A DNA stretch of 64,000 nt from Bifidobacterium lemurum (GTDB lineage: Bacteria > Actinomycetota > Actinomycetes > Actinomycetales > Bifidobacteriaceae): the NCBI RefSeq assembly GCF_014898175.1, contig NZ_CP062948.1:124001-188000 (forward strand). Direction: 5' to 3'. Below the pieces are notes generated by a model that worked only from the letters and a program-made list of their open reading frames with translations, was not told the origin of the DNA and ran no database searches. A program made the translations under genes and the position numbers. Each line of letters begins with the position of its first letter. The first letter of the stretch is position 1. This document shows, piece by piece, positions 36,263 to 44,471 of the stretch.

Positions 36263-37369
36263 TTATTCCGCGTCCGCGACGACGAGGGATTCCCCGAACG
36301 GCGGCTGATCCAACGCGTCACGGTCGATTTCGTGGAATCCGTACACATGCGATTTCAAATCGTCGAGCGCGCGGGCGACCGACAGGTCTCCGCCGGCGTT
36401 CGCGCCATGACCATCCGGACCTGCGGCCTCACCCACCTGCACGATCAGCGTGCCGATGGCCTGCGAGCCGAAATACTCCACATTCGCATGCAGCACATTC
36501 ACCGAAACCCCGTACCGTCGCACCACCTCGCTGATCAACGGCGTCAGCGCGTCCCTCCCCTTGTACCGTAATTCCACGATGCGCCCGGCGGGCAGCGACG
36601 GAGTCAGTTGCGGCGGGATCGCAATGCCGAGGTAACGCTCCGCCAACGCGCGAGTGGTGGGGTGACGGGGGTCGCTGAATACGGTGAAGGTGTCGCCTTG
36701 TTCGACGATGCGTCCGTTCTCCATAACCGCCACACGGTCGAAAAGCTGTTTGGCGACGTCAAGCTGGTGTGTGATGAACACGATGGTGATGCCGAGCTCC
36801 CGGTTGATGCGCCGCAGCAACGTCAGTATCCCCTCGGTGGTCTCCACGTCGAGCGCGCTGGTCGCCTCGTCGCACAGCAGAACCTCCGGCTTGTTGGCCA
36901 GCGCGCGGGCGATGGACACCCGCTGCCTCTGCCCGCCCGACAGGCTTGCCGGATAGCTCTCGGCCTTGCTCTCCAACCCCACCAGCGCGAGCAGTTCGCG
37001 CACGCGGGCGTCCCATCCGTCGCGCGGCCAACCGCCGGCCTTAAGCGCGAACTCGATGTTCTTGCCGACCGTCACGTTGGAGATCAGATTGAATCCTTGG
37101 AACACGAAGCCGACGCGCTTGCGCAGCGCCCGCAGTTCGGCGCCCTTCGCGTCGGTGATGTCCTTGCCGTCGAACAGCACGCGTCCGCCGGTCGGACGTT
37201 CCAGCAGGTTGATGGTGCGCACCAGCGTGCTTTTGCCCGCGCCGGAGAATCCGACGATGCCGTATATCTCCCCCGGTTCCACCGTGAGATCCACATGACT
37301 GACGGCGGCGATATTCTGCCGTCCTTCATGGAAGGTGACGGACACATCCTTCAATTCGATGACGCTCAT
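36263..37369 (-). CDS. metN: Methionine ABC transporter ATP-binding protein MetN
   Basis: The 368-aa ATPase of the methionine importer. Walker A is GFSGAGKSTLVRTINLL, the signature LSGGQRQRVSIARAL, Walker B VLLCDEATSALD and the H-loop FITHQLDV. The last 80 residues (RIVELRYKGRDALTPLISEV onward) form the NIL domain, which in MetN proteins binds methionine and shuts transport by trans-inhibition. AGGAAA lies before the ATG at 37369. The very long frame reaching 38449 crosses metQ and is spurious. Confidence 0.95.
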   Translation of the reverse strand: MSVIELKDVSVTFHEGRQNIAAVSHVDLTVEPGEIYGIVGFSGAGKSTLVRTINLLERPTGGRVLFDGKDITDAKGAELRALRKRVGFVFQGFNLISNVTVGKNIEFALKAGGWPRDGWDARVRELLALVGLESKAESYPASLSGGQRQRVSIARALANKPEVLLCDEATSALDVETTEGILTLLRRINRELGITIVFITHQLDVAKQLFDRVAVMENGRIVEQGDTFTVFSDPRHPTTRALAERYLGIAIPPQLTPSLPAGRIVELRYKGRDALTPLISEVVRRYGVSVNVLHANVEYFGSQAIGTLIVQVGEAAGPDGHGANAGGDLSVARALDDLKSHVYGFHEIDRDALDQPPFGESLVVADAE

Positions 37370-37404
37370 CGTTTCCTCTCTTCGTTCCGACCTGCGATGC
37401 GACG

Positions 37405-37437
37405 GCCGCGGCGGTCGGTCGACCGTCCCGCCGCGGC
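37405..37437 (-). terminator. GC-rich hairpin between metQ and metN
   Basis: GCCGCGGCGG (37405-37414) pairs with 37428-37437 around a 13-base loop. It lies just after the metQ stop and may trim or partly terminate the message so that MetQ is made in excess over MetN and MetI. Confidence 0.6.
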
Positions 37438-37509
37438 GGTGCAGCTGTCGCGCAGGGCCGTCGCGCCTGTTATGGTTGGTTTTGGTCCCTGTTGCAGTCC
37501 GGCCGGTCG

Positions 37510-38379
37510 TCACCACGAGGTGGGCTTGCCGAAATCGGCGAATTCGCTGTCGGCGATGGCCTCCTTGAATTCGTCGCTGACCAGCAGATCCTTGACCTTG
37601 GTGGCGAAATCGCCGTCGGCGTCCTTGGTGTTCACCACGAACACGTTGATCACGCCATCGGATTGCCGTTCGCTCGCCAGCGCTTCGGAGGGTTTGAGAC
37701 CGGCCGCCCAAGCGAAATTGCCGGGGACCAGACTGACGTCGACCGAACTGAGCGAACGGGCCAGCTGGGCGGCGTCCAACGTCTTGAACTGCAGGTTCTT
37801 CGGATTGGAGGCGATGTCGTCGATGGTGGCCTTGGTCGCGTCCACATCCCCATCGAGCGTCACCAGCCCCTGCTGTTCCAGAACCCCGAGGGAACGGGCC
37901 AGATTGCTGCCGTCGCTGGCGATGGCCACGGTGGCGCCGTCGGCGATGTCGTCGATCGACTGGTAGACGTTGGAGTAGATGCCCAATCCCAATGTGGGCA
38001 CCTGTCCGAGAGCGGTCAGGTCGAGATCGTTGTCGGCCGTGAACGTCTCCAGATAATTGGAATGCTGGAACAGGTTGGCTTGGATGCTGCCGGCCGCCAG
38101 AGCCTTGTCGGGCTGCACGTAATCGTTGAACAGTTTGGTGGTCAGCTTGTATCCGTCGTCCTCCAGAAGCGGGGCGATCACGTCGGTGACCATGTCGCCG
38201 TACGGTCCGGGGCACACGCCGACGACGATCTGTGTGGTCTCGCCTTCGGCGGGAGCGTCGGTCAGATCGGCGTCGGCGGCGTTCGCGGAGCCGCAGGCTG
38301 CGATGGATGCCAGCGCTGCGAACACAAGAGCGGCCGTCACGCCACGCTTGACGGCGGCGGCGATATTGGAAGTGGTCAT
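37510..38379 (-). CDS. metQ: Methionine-binding lipoprotein MetQ
   Basis: The 289-aa substrate-binding protein of the importer. It starts MTTSNIAAAVKRG, has a hydrophobic signal and a lipobox ending ASIAAC, so Cys becomes the lipidated N-terminus. The NlpA family region is visible in VVGVCPGPYGDMVTDVIAP, LFNDYVQPDKALAAGSIQANLFQH and VSLVPGNFAWAAGL. GAGGGAAA lies before the ATG at 38379. It is the first gene of metQ-metN-metI-aminotransferase. Direct repeats and a palindrome at 38514-38563 probably control it. Confidence 0.94.
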   Translation of the reverse strand: MTTSNIAAAVKRGVTAALVFAALASIAACGSANAADADLTDAPAEGETTQIVVGVCPGPYGDMVTDVIAPLLEDDGYKLTTKLFNDYVQPDKALAAGSIQANLFQHSNYLETFTADNDLDLTALGQVPTLGLGIYSNVYQSIDDIADGATVAIASDGSNLARSLGVLEQQGLVTLDGDVDATKATIDDIASNPKNLQFKTLDAAQLARSLSSVDVSLVPGNFAWAAGLKPSEALASERQSDGVINVFVVNTKDADGDFATKVKDLLVSDEFKEAIADSEFADFGKPTSW

Positions 38380-38513
38380 GGTCGTTTCCCTCTCTAACGA
38401 AAACACACATCGCCATGCGATGTCGTTGGTGTTCGACGGTTTTCCCCAACCGTCGAGCATCAGACTAACCACTGCGCGAACGCCACACGCGCCATGGGTT
38501 ATCGGGGCTTGTT

Positions 38514-38563
38514 ATACCGCTTTCAAAGCGGTATCAGCGGATGTTATGGCGTTTTATCAGCGG
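38514..38563 (-). promoter_or_regulatory. Palindrome and direct repeats upstream of metQ
   Basis: A 10-bp perfect palindrome (ATACCGCTTT, C, AAAGCGGTAT at 38514-38534) overlaps the first of two direct TATCAGCGG repeats (38532-38540 and 38555-38563, 23 bases apart). It lies about 135-185 bases before the metQ start. The candidate regulator is not in the window. No SAM riboswitch consensus is seen. Confidence 0.6.
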
Positions 38564-38604
38564 CCGGCACCTTCCTTGTCTCACGAGACGGAAGACATGC
38601 GAAA

Positions 38605-38641
38605 GCCCGGACGCGAGCTCCGTCTGAATGCGCGTCCGGGC
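38605..38641 (-). terminator. Terminator after the ketopantoate-reductase-like gene
   Basis: An 11-bp perfect stem, GCCCGGACGCG (38605-38615) with 38631-38641, followed on the minus strand by TTTCGC. It lies 25 bases past the gene's stop. Confidence 0.8.
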
Positions 38642-38665
38642 ATGGGATGATATGGGAGGCGACGG

Positions 38666-39646
38666 TCAGCCGTTGGTGTCGGCGGCATCGGGATGGTGGA
38701 TGGCGAACGCGTGTTCGGCGAGATGCAGTTCACGCGTCAGCATCTCATGGAGTTTGCACGGATATCCATGTTCGCGTCCGATCGAGGCGATGTACCCGTT
38801 GATGTAGTCCACCTCCGTGGGCCGTCCTTTGGTCAGGTCCTGATACATCGAGGGGTAATGGAGCGGATGGGCCACCCCGGCGGTGCGCAGGATGGTCTCG
38901 ACCTCGGATTCCCGCGTTCCCAGAAGCGTGATTCCGGCATGTTCCGCGGCGCGGTACGCCTCGTCGACCAGCTGTTCGGTCAGCCAACGCGAATCGGGAT
39001 GCCGTTCGAATTCGCCGAAACGGATCTGATACATCGTGCACAACGTGTTCAGCACCGAGTTGAACACGATTTTCGCCATGCACATGCCGAGGAAATCGTC
39101 CACGATGGTGGGGTTGAGCGTGGCGGCTTTGAAATCCTCGAAGATGGCGAGTTCCTTCTCATCCGGCTCATGCCCGTCGTACGCGCACATGTTCATCGCT
39201 TTGGCGTGCGCGCCGCCGGTGAAGTTGAAATCGCCCGGACCATACACGTACGCGCCAATCAGCGCGGTGCCCCCATAGATGCGGTCCGCGGAGAAATACT
39301 CGTTGAGACGCTCGAAGTGGCCGTATCCGTTCATCGCGGAGAACACGACCTGATGGTCGCGGAACAGATGGGCCGTGCGGCTCAGGAATTCCGGCAGCTG
39401 TTGCTGCTTGACGAATACGATCCAGACATCCGGCTCCCCCTGATATTCCTCGGGATAGTACACATCAATCGGCACCAGCCTGCGATCTTTGCCGTCCTGC
39501 GAGACGAACGCGCCTCCCTGATTGCGGATCGTCGTGATGTTGGATTCCCAGGTGTCGATGAAATCGACCTGTCTGCCGGCGAGCTCCTGCAACAGCACAC
39601 CGTATTGGATGCCCATGCCGCCCGCGCCGAGAACCGCGTATCGCAT
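38666..39646 (-). CDS. Ketopantoate reductase family (PanE/ApbA) protein
   Basis: A 326-aa NADP-dependent reductase of the PanE/ApbA family. The Rossmann motif VLGAGGMGIQYGVLL is at the N-terminus. VKQQQLPEFL carries the Lys/Gln region, and the C-terminal domain has KIVFNSVLNTL (catalytic Lys, Asn) and HYPSMYQDLTKGRPTEVDYINGYI (conserved S-M-x-D and E-D/N). Family members reduce 2-dehydropantoate to pantoate for coenzyme A, but several paralogues act on other 2-keto acids, so the substrate is uncertain. GGAAGG precedes the ATG. It has its own terminator. Confidence 0.85.
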   Translation of the reverse strand: MRYAVLGAGGMGIQYGVLLQELAGRQVDFIDTWESNITTIRNQGGAFVSQDGKDRRLVPIDVYYPEEYQGEPDVWIVFVKQQQLPEFLSRTAHLFRDHQVVFSAMNGYGHFERLNEYFSADRIYGGTALIGAYVYGPGDFNFTGGAHAKAMNMCAYDGHEPDEKELAIFEDFKAATLNPTIVDDFLGMCMAKIVFNSVLNTLCTMYQIRFGEFERHPDSRWLTEQLVDEAYRAAEHAGITLLGTRESEVETILRTAGVAHPLHYPSMYQDLTKGRPTEVDYINGYIASIGREHGYPCKLHEMLTRELHLAEHAFAIHHPDAADTNG

Positions 39647-39821
39647 CGTTTGCCTTCCTTCCCGTTCACTGTGTTTTTCTCGATGCCAACGTATCCGTTC
39701 CTGGAACGCCGCGGGCCGGCGTGGCTATATGGATTAGTTATGAGGGGTTCGCACGGACGGCTGCCGCCTGACGTTCCGTGCGACTTTTCCGCACAGGAAC
39801 GCACATGGACCTCACATAGCA

Positions 39822-39915
39822 AAATGGCGTGACTCCAAGGAATCACGCCATTTCATGTGCGTTTCGACCCGTTATCAGGGTCGCACGGGAGCCCTCGGGG
39901 ACGAGGCCCGTGCGA
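39822..39915 (-). terminator. Two hairpins after the amino-acid binding protein gene
   Basis: TCGCACGGG (39881-39889) pairs with 39907-39915 close to the stop. A second stem, AAATGGCGTGA (39822-39832) with 39843-39853, lies farther downstream and is followed by TTTTGC on the minus strand. The second is the better intrinsic terminator. Confidence 0.75.
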
Positions 39916-39925
39916 AGGGCTCCAA

Positions 39926-40822
39926 TCAGACCTGGCCGCCCTCCACGACGATGTCGTCGGGATCCACGTCGTCGCCGTAGACCGGCTGGAGCGTCTCCTC
40001 ATAGTCGTTGTGGAAGAAGTTCTCGTCGGCGAGCGCGGCGATCTCATCGTTGATGAAGTCGAGCAGCTCCGTGTTGCCCTTCTGCACGGCGGGCGCGATG
40101 GTGTCCACGTCGCCCAGGCTGGTCACGCCCACGGTGAAGCCCTCGTTGGACTTGGCCCAGGCGAGCACCTCGGTGTTGTCGGTGGAGAAGGCGTCGCCGC
40201 GGCCGTCGAGCAGCGCGTTGTAGGCGTCGGCGTACTGGTCGTACTTCTGCAGGGTCACGTTCGGATAGTTCTCCTCGAAGTAGGTTTCGGCGGTGGTGCC
40301 CTTGACCACGATGAGGGTTTTGCCGTCCAGCTCGCTCACGTCCGAGATCACGGCGGATTCGGGCGAGACGATGCCGAGCGAGACCTTCATGTACGGATCG
40401 GCGAAGTCGACCTTTTCGGCGCGCTCGTCGGTGACGGTGAAGTTGGCGAGCACCACGTCGACCTTGTTGGAGGTCAGCACGTCCACACGGGCGGCGGCGT
40501 CCACGGAGGTGTATTCGGGTTCGACGCCGAGGTCCTCGGCGAGACGTTCCGCGAACACCACGTCGTAGCCGGCGTAGTCGCCATTGGCGTCCACATAGCC
40601 GAACGGCGCCTTGTCGGAGAACACGGCGACCTTGAGCACGCCGGATTCCTTGATTTCGTCAAGCGTGCGCGCGGTCGCGGAGGTCGTGGCCGTGGTGTCG
40701 TCGGAGGCGCTGTCGCTCGGCGTGCCGGCGGAAGGGCCGCAGGCGGCGAGCGAGCCCGCCATGATCAGCGCCGCCGAGGCGGCGAGCAGGGTTTTGAATG
40801 GTTTGGCCAATGATGCGTTCAT
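39926..40822 (-). CDS. Polar amino-acid ABC transporter substrate-binding lipoprotein
   Basis: A 298-aa family 3 solute-binding protein. The start MNASLAKPFKTLL leads to a hydrophobic signal and a lipobox LAAC. The fold markers are GVLKVAVFSDKAPFGYVDANG, DYAGYDVVFAERLAEDLGV, VDVVLANFTVTDERAEKVDFADPY and GTTAETYFEENYP. It is the last gene of a four-gene importer, with 141 bases between it and the ATPase gene. AAGGAG precedes the ATG at 40822. The ligand is probably glutamine, glutamate, aspartate or a similar polar amino acid, inferred from family. Confidence 0.92.
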   Translation of the reverse strand: MNASLAKPFKTLLAASAALIMAGSLAACGPSAGTPSDSASDDTTATTSATARTLDEIKESGVLKVAVFSDKAPFGYVDANGDYAGYDVVFAERLAEDLGVEPEYTSVDAAARVDVLTSNKVDVVLANFTVTDERAEKVDFADPYMKVSLGIVSPESAVISDVSELDGKTLIVVKGTTAETYFEENYPNVTLQKYDQYADAYNALLDGRGDAFSTDNTEVLAWAKSNEGFTVGVTSLGDVDTIAPAVQKGNTELLDFINDEIAALADENFFHNDYEETLQPVYGDDVDPDDIVVEGGQV

Positions 40823-40963
40823 GGCGTCTCCTTCTCTTGGGTGTGGTTGTTGCAGGGTAGGCCGGTATACGACAAGCGGCGCTTGGCGTCTCATCCGACA
40901 AGTATGGCGTGCGATTGTGTCGCGATTGTTGTGCGTCCGTGGCCGTGGAGGCCGGGCGGCCGG

Positions 40964-41806
40964 TCAGCGTTCCGCGCGTTCGAATTCGAAGGTGTGCAGG
41001 AACTGCCGTGCCCGCTCGGTTCGCGGCTGGGTGAAGAAACGTTCCGGATCGTCGGATTGCTCGACGATCACACCGTCCTCCAGCAGCACGACGTGGTCGG
41101 CGATGGCGCGGGCGAAGGGCATCTCATGCGTGACGATCAGCATGGTCTGCCCCTGTTTCGCGAGGTCGAGGATCACATCGAGCACCTCACGCACCATCTC
41201 AGGGTCGAGCGCGGCGGTCACCTCGTCGAACAGCAGTATCTCCGGATGCAGGATCAACGCGCGGCAGATGGCCACACGCTGGCGCTGCCCGCCCGAAAGT
41301 TCGTGGGGCCAGGCGTCCTTGCGGTCGGCCAATCCGACGCGTTCGAGCAGCCGCACGGCTTCGGCCTCGACCTGCGTTTTGTCGCGTTTCTGCACGATGG
41401 TCGGAGCCAGGACGAGGTTGCCGAGCACGGTTTTGTTCGGGAACAGGTCGTAGCTTTGGAACACCATGCCGATGCGCGTGCGCAGCTCGCTGCTTCTGTC
41501 GGATCGGCCGGACTTCTCACTGCCGGGTCTGCCGGTTTCGATGATCTGATCGTCCAACGCGATGGTGCCGCCTTGGATCGGCTCGAGTCCGGCGACGGTG
41601 CGCAGCAGGGTCGACTTGCCCGATCCGGACGGGCCGACGATCACCAGAACCTGCCCTTTGGGCACGCTTAACGAGATGCCGTCGAGCACCGGATGGTCGG
41701 CGTTGGCGTACTGCTTGGTCAGACCGGTCAGGGTCAGCGCGGCGGGAGCCTCGGCGCCGGCGTCCGGCTGGACCGCGGTCGCGTTGGTCTGGATTGCGTC
41801 AGCCAT
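40964..41806 (-). CDS. Polar amino-acid ABC transporter ATP-binding protein (GlnQ type)
   Basis: A 280-aa ATPase. Walker A is VGPSGSGKSTLLRTV, the signature LSGGQRQRVAICRALI, Walker B ILLFDEVTAALDPE and the H-loop IVTHEMPFARAIA. The 24 N-terminal residues (TNATAVQPDAGAEAP) are an extension, and a short Ser/Arg-rich insert follows the Walker A region (GRPGSEKSGRSDRSSELR). Its start overlaps the second permease gene by eight bases, so translation is coupled. Confidence 0.94.
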   Translation of the reverse strand: MADAIQTNATAVQPDAGAEAPAALTLTGLTKQYANADHPVLDGISLSVPKGQVLVIVGPSGSGKSTLLRTVAGLEPIQGGTIALDDQIIETGRPGSEKSGRSDRSSELRTRIGMVFQSYDLFPNKTVLGNLVLAPTIVQKRDKTQVEAEAVRLLERVGLADRKDAWPHELSGGQRQRVAICRALILHPEILLFDEVTAALDPEMVREVLDVILDLAKQGQTMLIVTHEMPFARAIADHVVLLEDGVIVEQSDDPERFFTQPRTERARQFLHTFEFERAER

Positions 41807-42473
41807 TGGCCCACCTCTTTTCGAGTCTGCGGGTCACGATCGACAGCGGCCAGCACACGATGAAATACATGAAGAAGATCGCGCCGTACACCCACAGCGT
41901 GCCGTCGGGATATTGGAAACGGTTCACGTCGATGATCTGCTGGCCCACCTTGATGACCTCCACCACGCCGAGCAGCACGGCCAGCGACGTGGTTTTGACG
42001 ATGCGGGTGGCGAGGTTCACCGACGCGGGCAGCATCCGACGCACGGCCTGCGGCAGGATCACGCGAGCGAAGGTCTGCCACGGGCTCAATCCCAGCACAT
42101 ACGCGGACTCGTACTGCGCCTTGGGAATCGAGGTGAGCGCGCCGCGCACGAGGTCGCCCAGCTCGGCGCCGCCCCACAGCACGAACACGAGCACGCAGGC
42201 GCCGGTCGCGTCGAGGTTCCAGTTGAACCATCGGGCGAAACCGTAGTAGGCGAGGAACAGCAGGGCGAGCTGCGGCATGATGCGGATGAAGTCGAGGTAC
42301 ACGCGCATGACGGCGCGCACGATCGGATTGCGCAGCGTCATCAGCCAGCCGACCAGCAGGCCGACGGGAACGGACGCGCCCACGGAGACGCCCGCGATCC
42401 ACACGGTGACCCACAGGCCTTGCAGCAGCCGCGGGAACACACCCGGCTGCAGGAGGATCTCAGCGCTTTGCAT
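41799..42473 (-). CDS. Polar amino-acid ABC transporter permease 2
   Basis: A 224-aa HisM-type permease with about five membrane segments. The conserved EAA loop is YVLGLSPWQTFARVILPQAVRRMLPA, and the N-terminus is LLQGLWVTVWIAGVSV. It overlaps the first permease by 14 bases and the ATPase by 8. Together with permease 1 it would form a heterodimeric channel. Confidence 0.92.
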   Translation of the reverse strand: MQSAEILLQPGVFPRLLQGLWVTVWIAGVSVGASVPVGLLVGWLMTLRNPIVRAVMRVYLDFIRIMPQLALLFLAYYGFARWFNWNLDATGACVLVFVLWGGAELGDLVRGALTSIPKAQYESAYVLGLSPWQTFARVILPQAVRRMLPASVNLATRIVKTTSLAVLLGVVEVIKVGQQIIDVNRFQYPDGTLWVYGAIFFMYFIVCWPLSIVTRRLEKRWANG

Positions 42474-43116
42474 AGTCGAACCTCCTTTCGAGCCAGGTGC
42501 CGAACAGCGAAACCGGAAGCAGGATGACCAGATAGGCCACGACGAGCATGAACAGCGACTCGTAGGTGCTGTAGTACATGCCGATCAGGTCCTTGGCCAT
42601 GTACATCACGTCGGCGAGCGCGATGGCGGATACGACGGAGGATTCCTTGATGAGGAAGATCACGTTGGCGACCACGCCCGGCACGGCGGTGGAGACGGCC
42701 TGCGGCAGCACCACGCGGGAGAGCGACTGCATGGGGCTCAATCCCAGCACGTACGCGGTCTCGCGCTGCACATCGGGCACGGCTTCAAGGCCACCGCGGA
42801 TGGCCTCGGCCATATAGGAGCCGCCGAGGAAGCCGAGTCCCACGATGGCGCAGGTTTCGGCGGACCAGACGATGCCCAGTTTCGGCAGGCCGAAGTAGAG
42901 GAAGTAGAGCTGCACCAACAGCGGGGTGTTGCGGCTGAGTTCGATGTAGACGCGTACGATCTGGCGCGCGACCGGAATGCGCGCGGTATCGACGCCGGCG
43001 CAGACCAGTCCGACGGCGAGGGCGAGCAGGATGCCGAACACGGAGATGAACAGCGTCATCAGCGTGCCGGAGACGAAGAAGGGCGCGTAACGCTCGACGA
43101 ATGTCCAATCGAACAT
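42460..43116 (-). CDS. Polar amino-acid ABC transporter permease 1
   Basis: A 218-aa permease with the typical start FFVSGTLMTLFISVFGILLALAVGL, then IELSRNTPLLVQLYFLYFGLP and the EAA loop ETAYVLGLSPMQSLSRVVLPQAV. The start is ATG 43116, which has AAAGGAG nine bases upstream. It is the first gene of the operon permease 1, permease 2, ATPase, binding protein. Confidence 0.93.
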   Translation of the reverse strand: MFDWTFVERYAPFFVSGTLMTLFISVFGILLALAVGLVCAGVDTARIPVARQIVRVYIELSRNTPLLVQLYFLYFGLPKLGIVWSAETCAIVGLGFLGGSYMAEAIRGGLEAVPDVQRETAYVLGLSPMQSLSRVVLPQAVSTAVPGVVANVIFLIKESSVVSAIALADVMYMAKDLIGMYYSTYESLFMLVVAYLVILLPVSLFGTWLERRFDYAKR

Positions 43117-43696
43117 GGCGTTGGCTCCTTTCCTTGTCTTCATCTCTCGTTGGCCCGCGCGGTGTCGCGTTCGACCGGCTTATATCGGCGGCTGCGAACC
43201 AGCGCGGCACGATGTCGGCCGGCGTGACGAGCGGCCGTTTCGGCGTGCGTTGTTCGCCCGCCGCGGCGAGTTGCTTTATTGTGACACACGCCTGCGCGTT
43301 ATGCCCTATGCGAAGCGGGCATATGCCCGCATACGCGAAAGTCATAGTACGTGGCGCGCGCGGCGCTTGCGGCGGCGTGGCTATAGGCGTTGCTTATAGA
43401 CCGTGCAACCGCGAGTCCGTCACGTTCCTGTCACGTCCGCGCCGCGTCCCGGCATGCCGCGTGCGGATGCCGGACTGCGTGCCGCACGAATGCGGCCCGT
43501 CCGCAGGTCTTCCGTCCCCGCGTACGGCGACGTGGGAGCAGAGCTCCACCACCACGCCGTACGACATGGTCCACGACGTTTCTGCCCCGCGTATGGCGAC
43601 GCAACCGTGTAATCTCAGGCTACTGAAATACCGCTAGATTGGTGGTAAACGCTGCCCACAGTATGAGACGTCCGTTCCCCAAACGAAAGAGGCATT
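43117..43696. other. 580-base gene-free region with a perfect palindrome
   Basis: No credible gene is seen. The region must hold the promoter of the amino-acid importer (minus) and of the esterase (plus; TAGATT near 43636). It contains a perfect 16-bp palindrome GCGGGCATATGCCCGC at 43315-43330, about 200 bases upstream of the importer start, which is a candidate operator. Confidence 0.6.
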
Positions 43697-44344
43697 ATGG
43701 AAGTCACCACCGCGATCACGTCCCTGCATGGCTCCGCCCAAACCCCCGTGTTCGTGTTGTTGCATGGGTGGGGCGCCGATGAGCGGGATCTGCCCGATCT
43801 GCTGAACTATTGCGCGCGGGGCGCGGATTATGCGTCGTTGCGCGCGCCGATCGCATACGGCATGGGGTACACGTGGTTTGGCGAGTGGGCGCATGAGGGC
43901 GCGCCGGAGGGCGAGTCGCTCGACCGTCAGGCCTTGCAGGCGGCCGAGGCGGTGGATCGGTGGGTCGCCGAGCATATCCCCGCCGACCGCAAGGTAGTGA
44001 TGATGGGCTTCTCGCAGGGCGGACTGCTGGCGGCGCACATGCTGAGGCTGAATCCGTCGCGCTATATGGCCGCGGTCGCCTTCTCCGGATGGCTCGCGCC
44101 GGGCGCGCTGCCGGGCGACGAAACCTTGGCCGAGTCGAAACCGCCGGTATTCTACGGGCGCGGCGCGCTCGACCCGATTTTCTCAGGCGACGAGGTCGCG
44201 GCCATGTCCGACTTCTGGGGCGGGCACGGCACGCTGGACGAGCACGTCTATCCCGGTGTGGCGCACGGTATCTGCATGGATGAGATGCGCGATGTGGCAA
44301 AATTCCTGGAACGAATCGGCGCCGTACGACCAACGATCTGGTAG
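43697..44344 (+). CDS. Alpha/beta hydrolase, phospholipase/carboxylesterase family
   Basis: A 215-aa serine hydrolase of the PF02230 type. Visible are VFVLLHGWGADERDLPDL (oxyanion loop), the nucleophile elbow MMGFSQGGLLAAHML, the acid in YGRGALDPIFSGD and the catalytic His in YPGVAHGICMDEM. It has no signal peptide. Substrates in this family include short acyl esters and lysophospholipids. The specific one here is unknown. AAAGAGGC lies before the ATG. Confidence 0.88.
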   Translation: MEVTTAITSLHGSAQTPVFVLLHGWGADERDLPDLLNYCARGADYASLRAPIAYGMGYTWFGEWAHEGAPEGESLDRQALQAAEAVDRWVAEHIPADRKVVMMGFSQGGLLAAHMLRLNPSRYMAAVAFSGWLAPGALPGDETLAESKPPVFYGRGALDPIFSGDEVAAMSDFWGGHGTLDEHVYPGVAHGICMDEMRDVAKFLERIGAVRPTIW

Positions 44345-44397
44345 TCCCGCCGCCGCGCTCCCGCCGTGCCCACCGTCATGCCGAGCGCACCTCATCG

Positions 44398-44427
44398 TCA
44401 TGCCGAGCGTAGTCGAGGCATCTCATC
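44398..44427. repeat. Second copy of the dispersed intergenic repeat
   Basis: GTCATGCCGAGCGTAGTCGAG followed by GCATCTC is the inverted copy of the unit at 14433-14460. The two differences occur as a compensating pair (T-A to G-C) in the stem, suggesting a conserved hairpin. A partial copy (GTCATGCCGAGCG) lies just before it, at about 44376-44388. Confidence 0.7.
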
Positions 44428-44458
44428 CCAAGCTCTGGTCTTTGCGCGCCCGCTCCTC

Positions 44459-44464
44459 TATGAT
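44459..44464 (+). promoter_or_regulatory. Leaderless -10 box of the YwiC-like gene
   Basis: TATGAT, then GGCAATC and the ATG at 44472. Confidence 0.5.
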
Positions 44465-44471
44465 GGCAATC

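Noticed and set aside
36263..38449. 728-codon reading of metN with a long N-terminal extension
   Set aside because: The extension lies over metQ in another frame and is Arg-rich nonsense. The real metN start at 37369 has a Shine-Dalgarno.
38380..38512. SAM or other methionine riboswitch before metQ
   Set aside because: No conserved riboswitch blocks are seen. Only a palindrome and direct repeats lie upstream.
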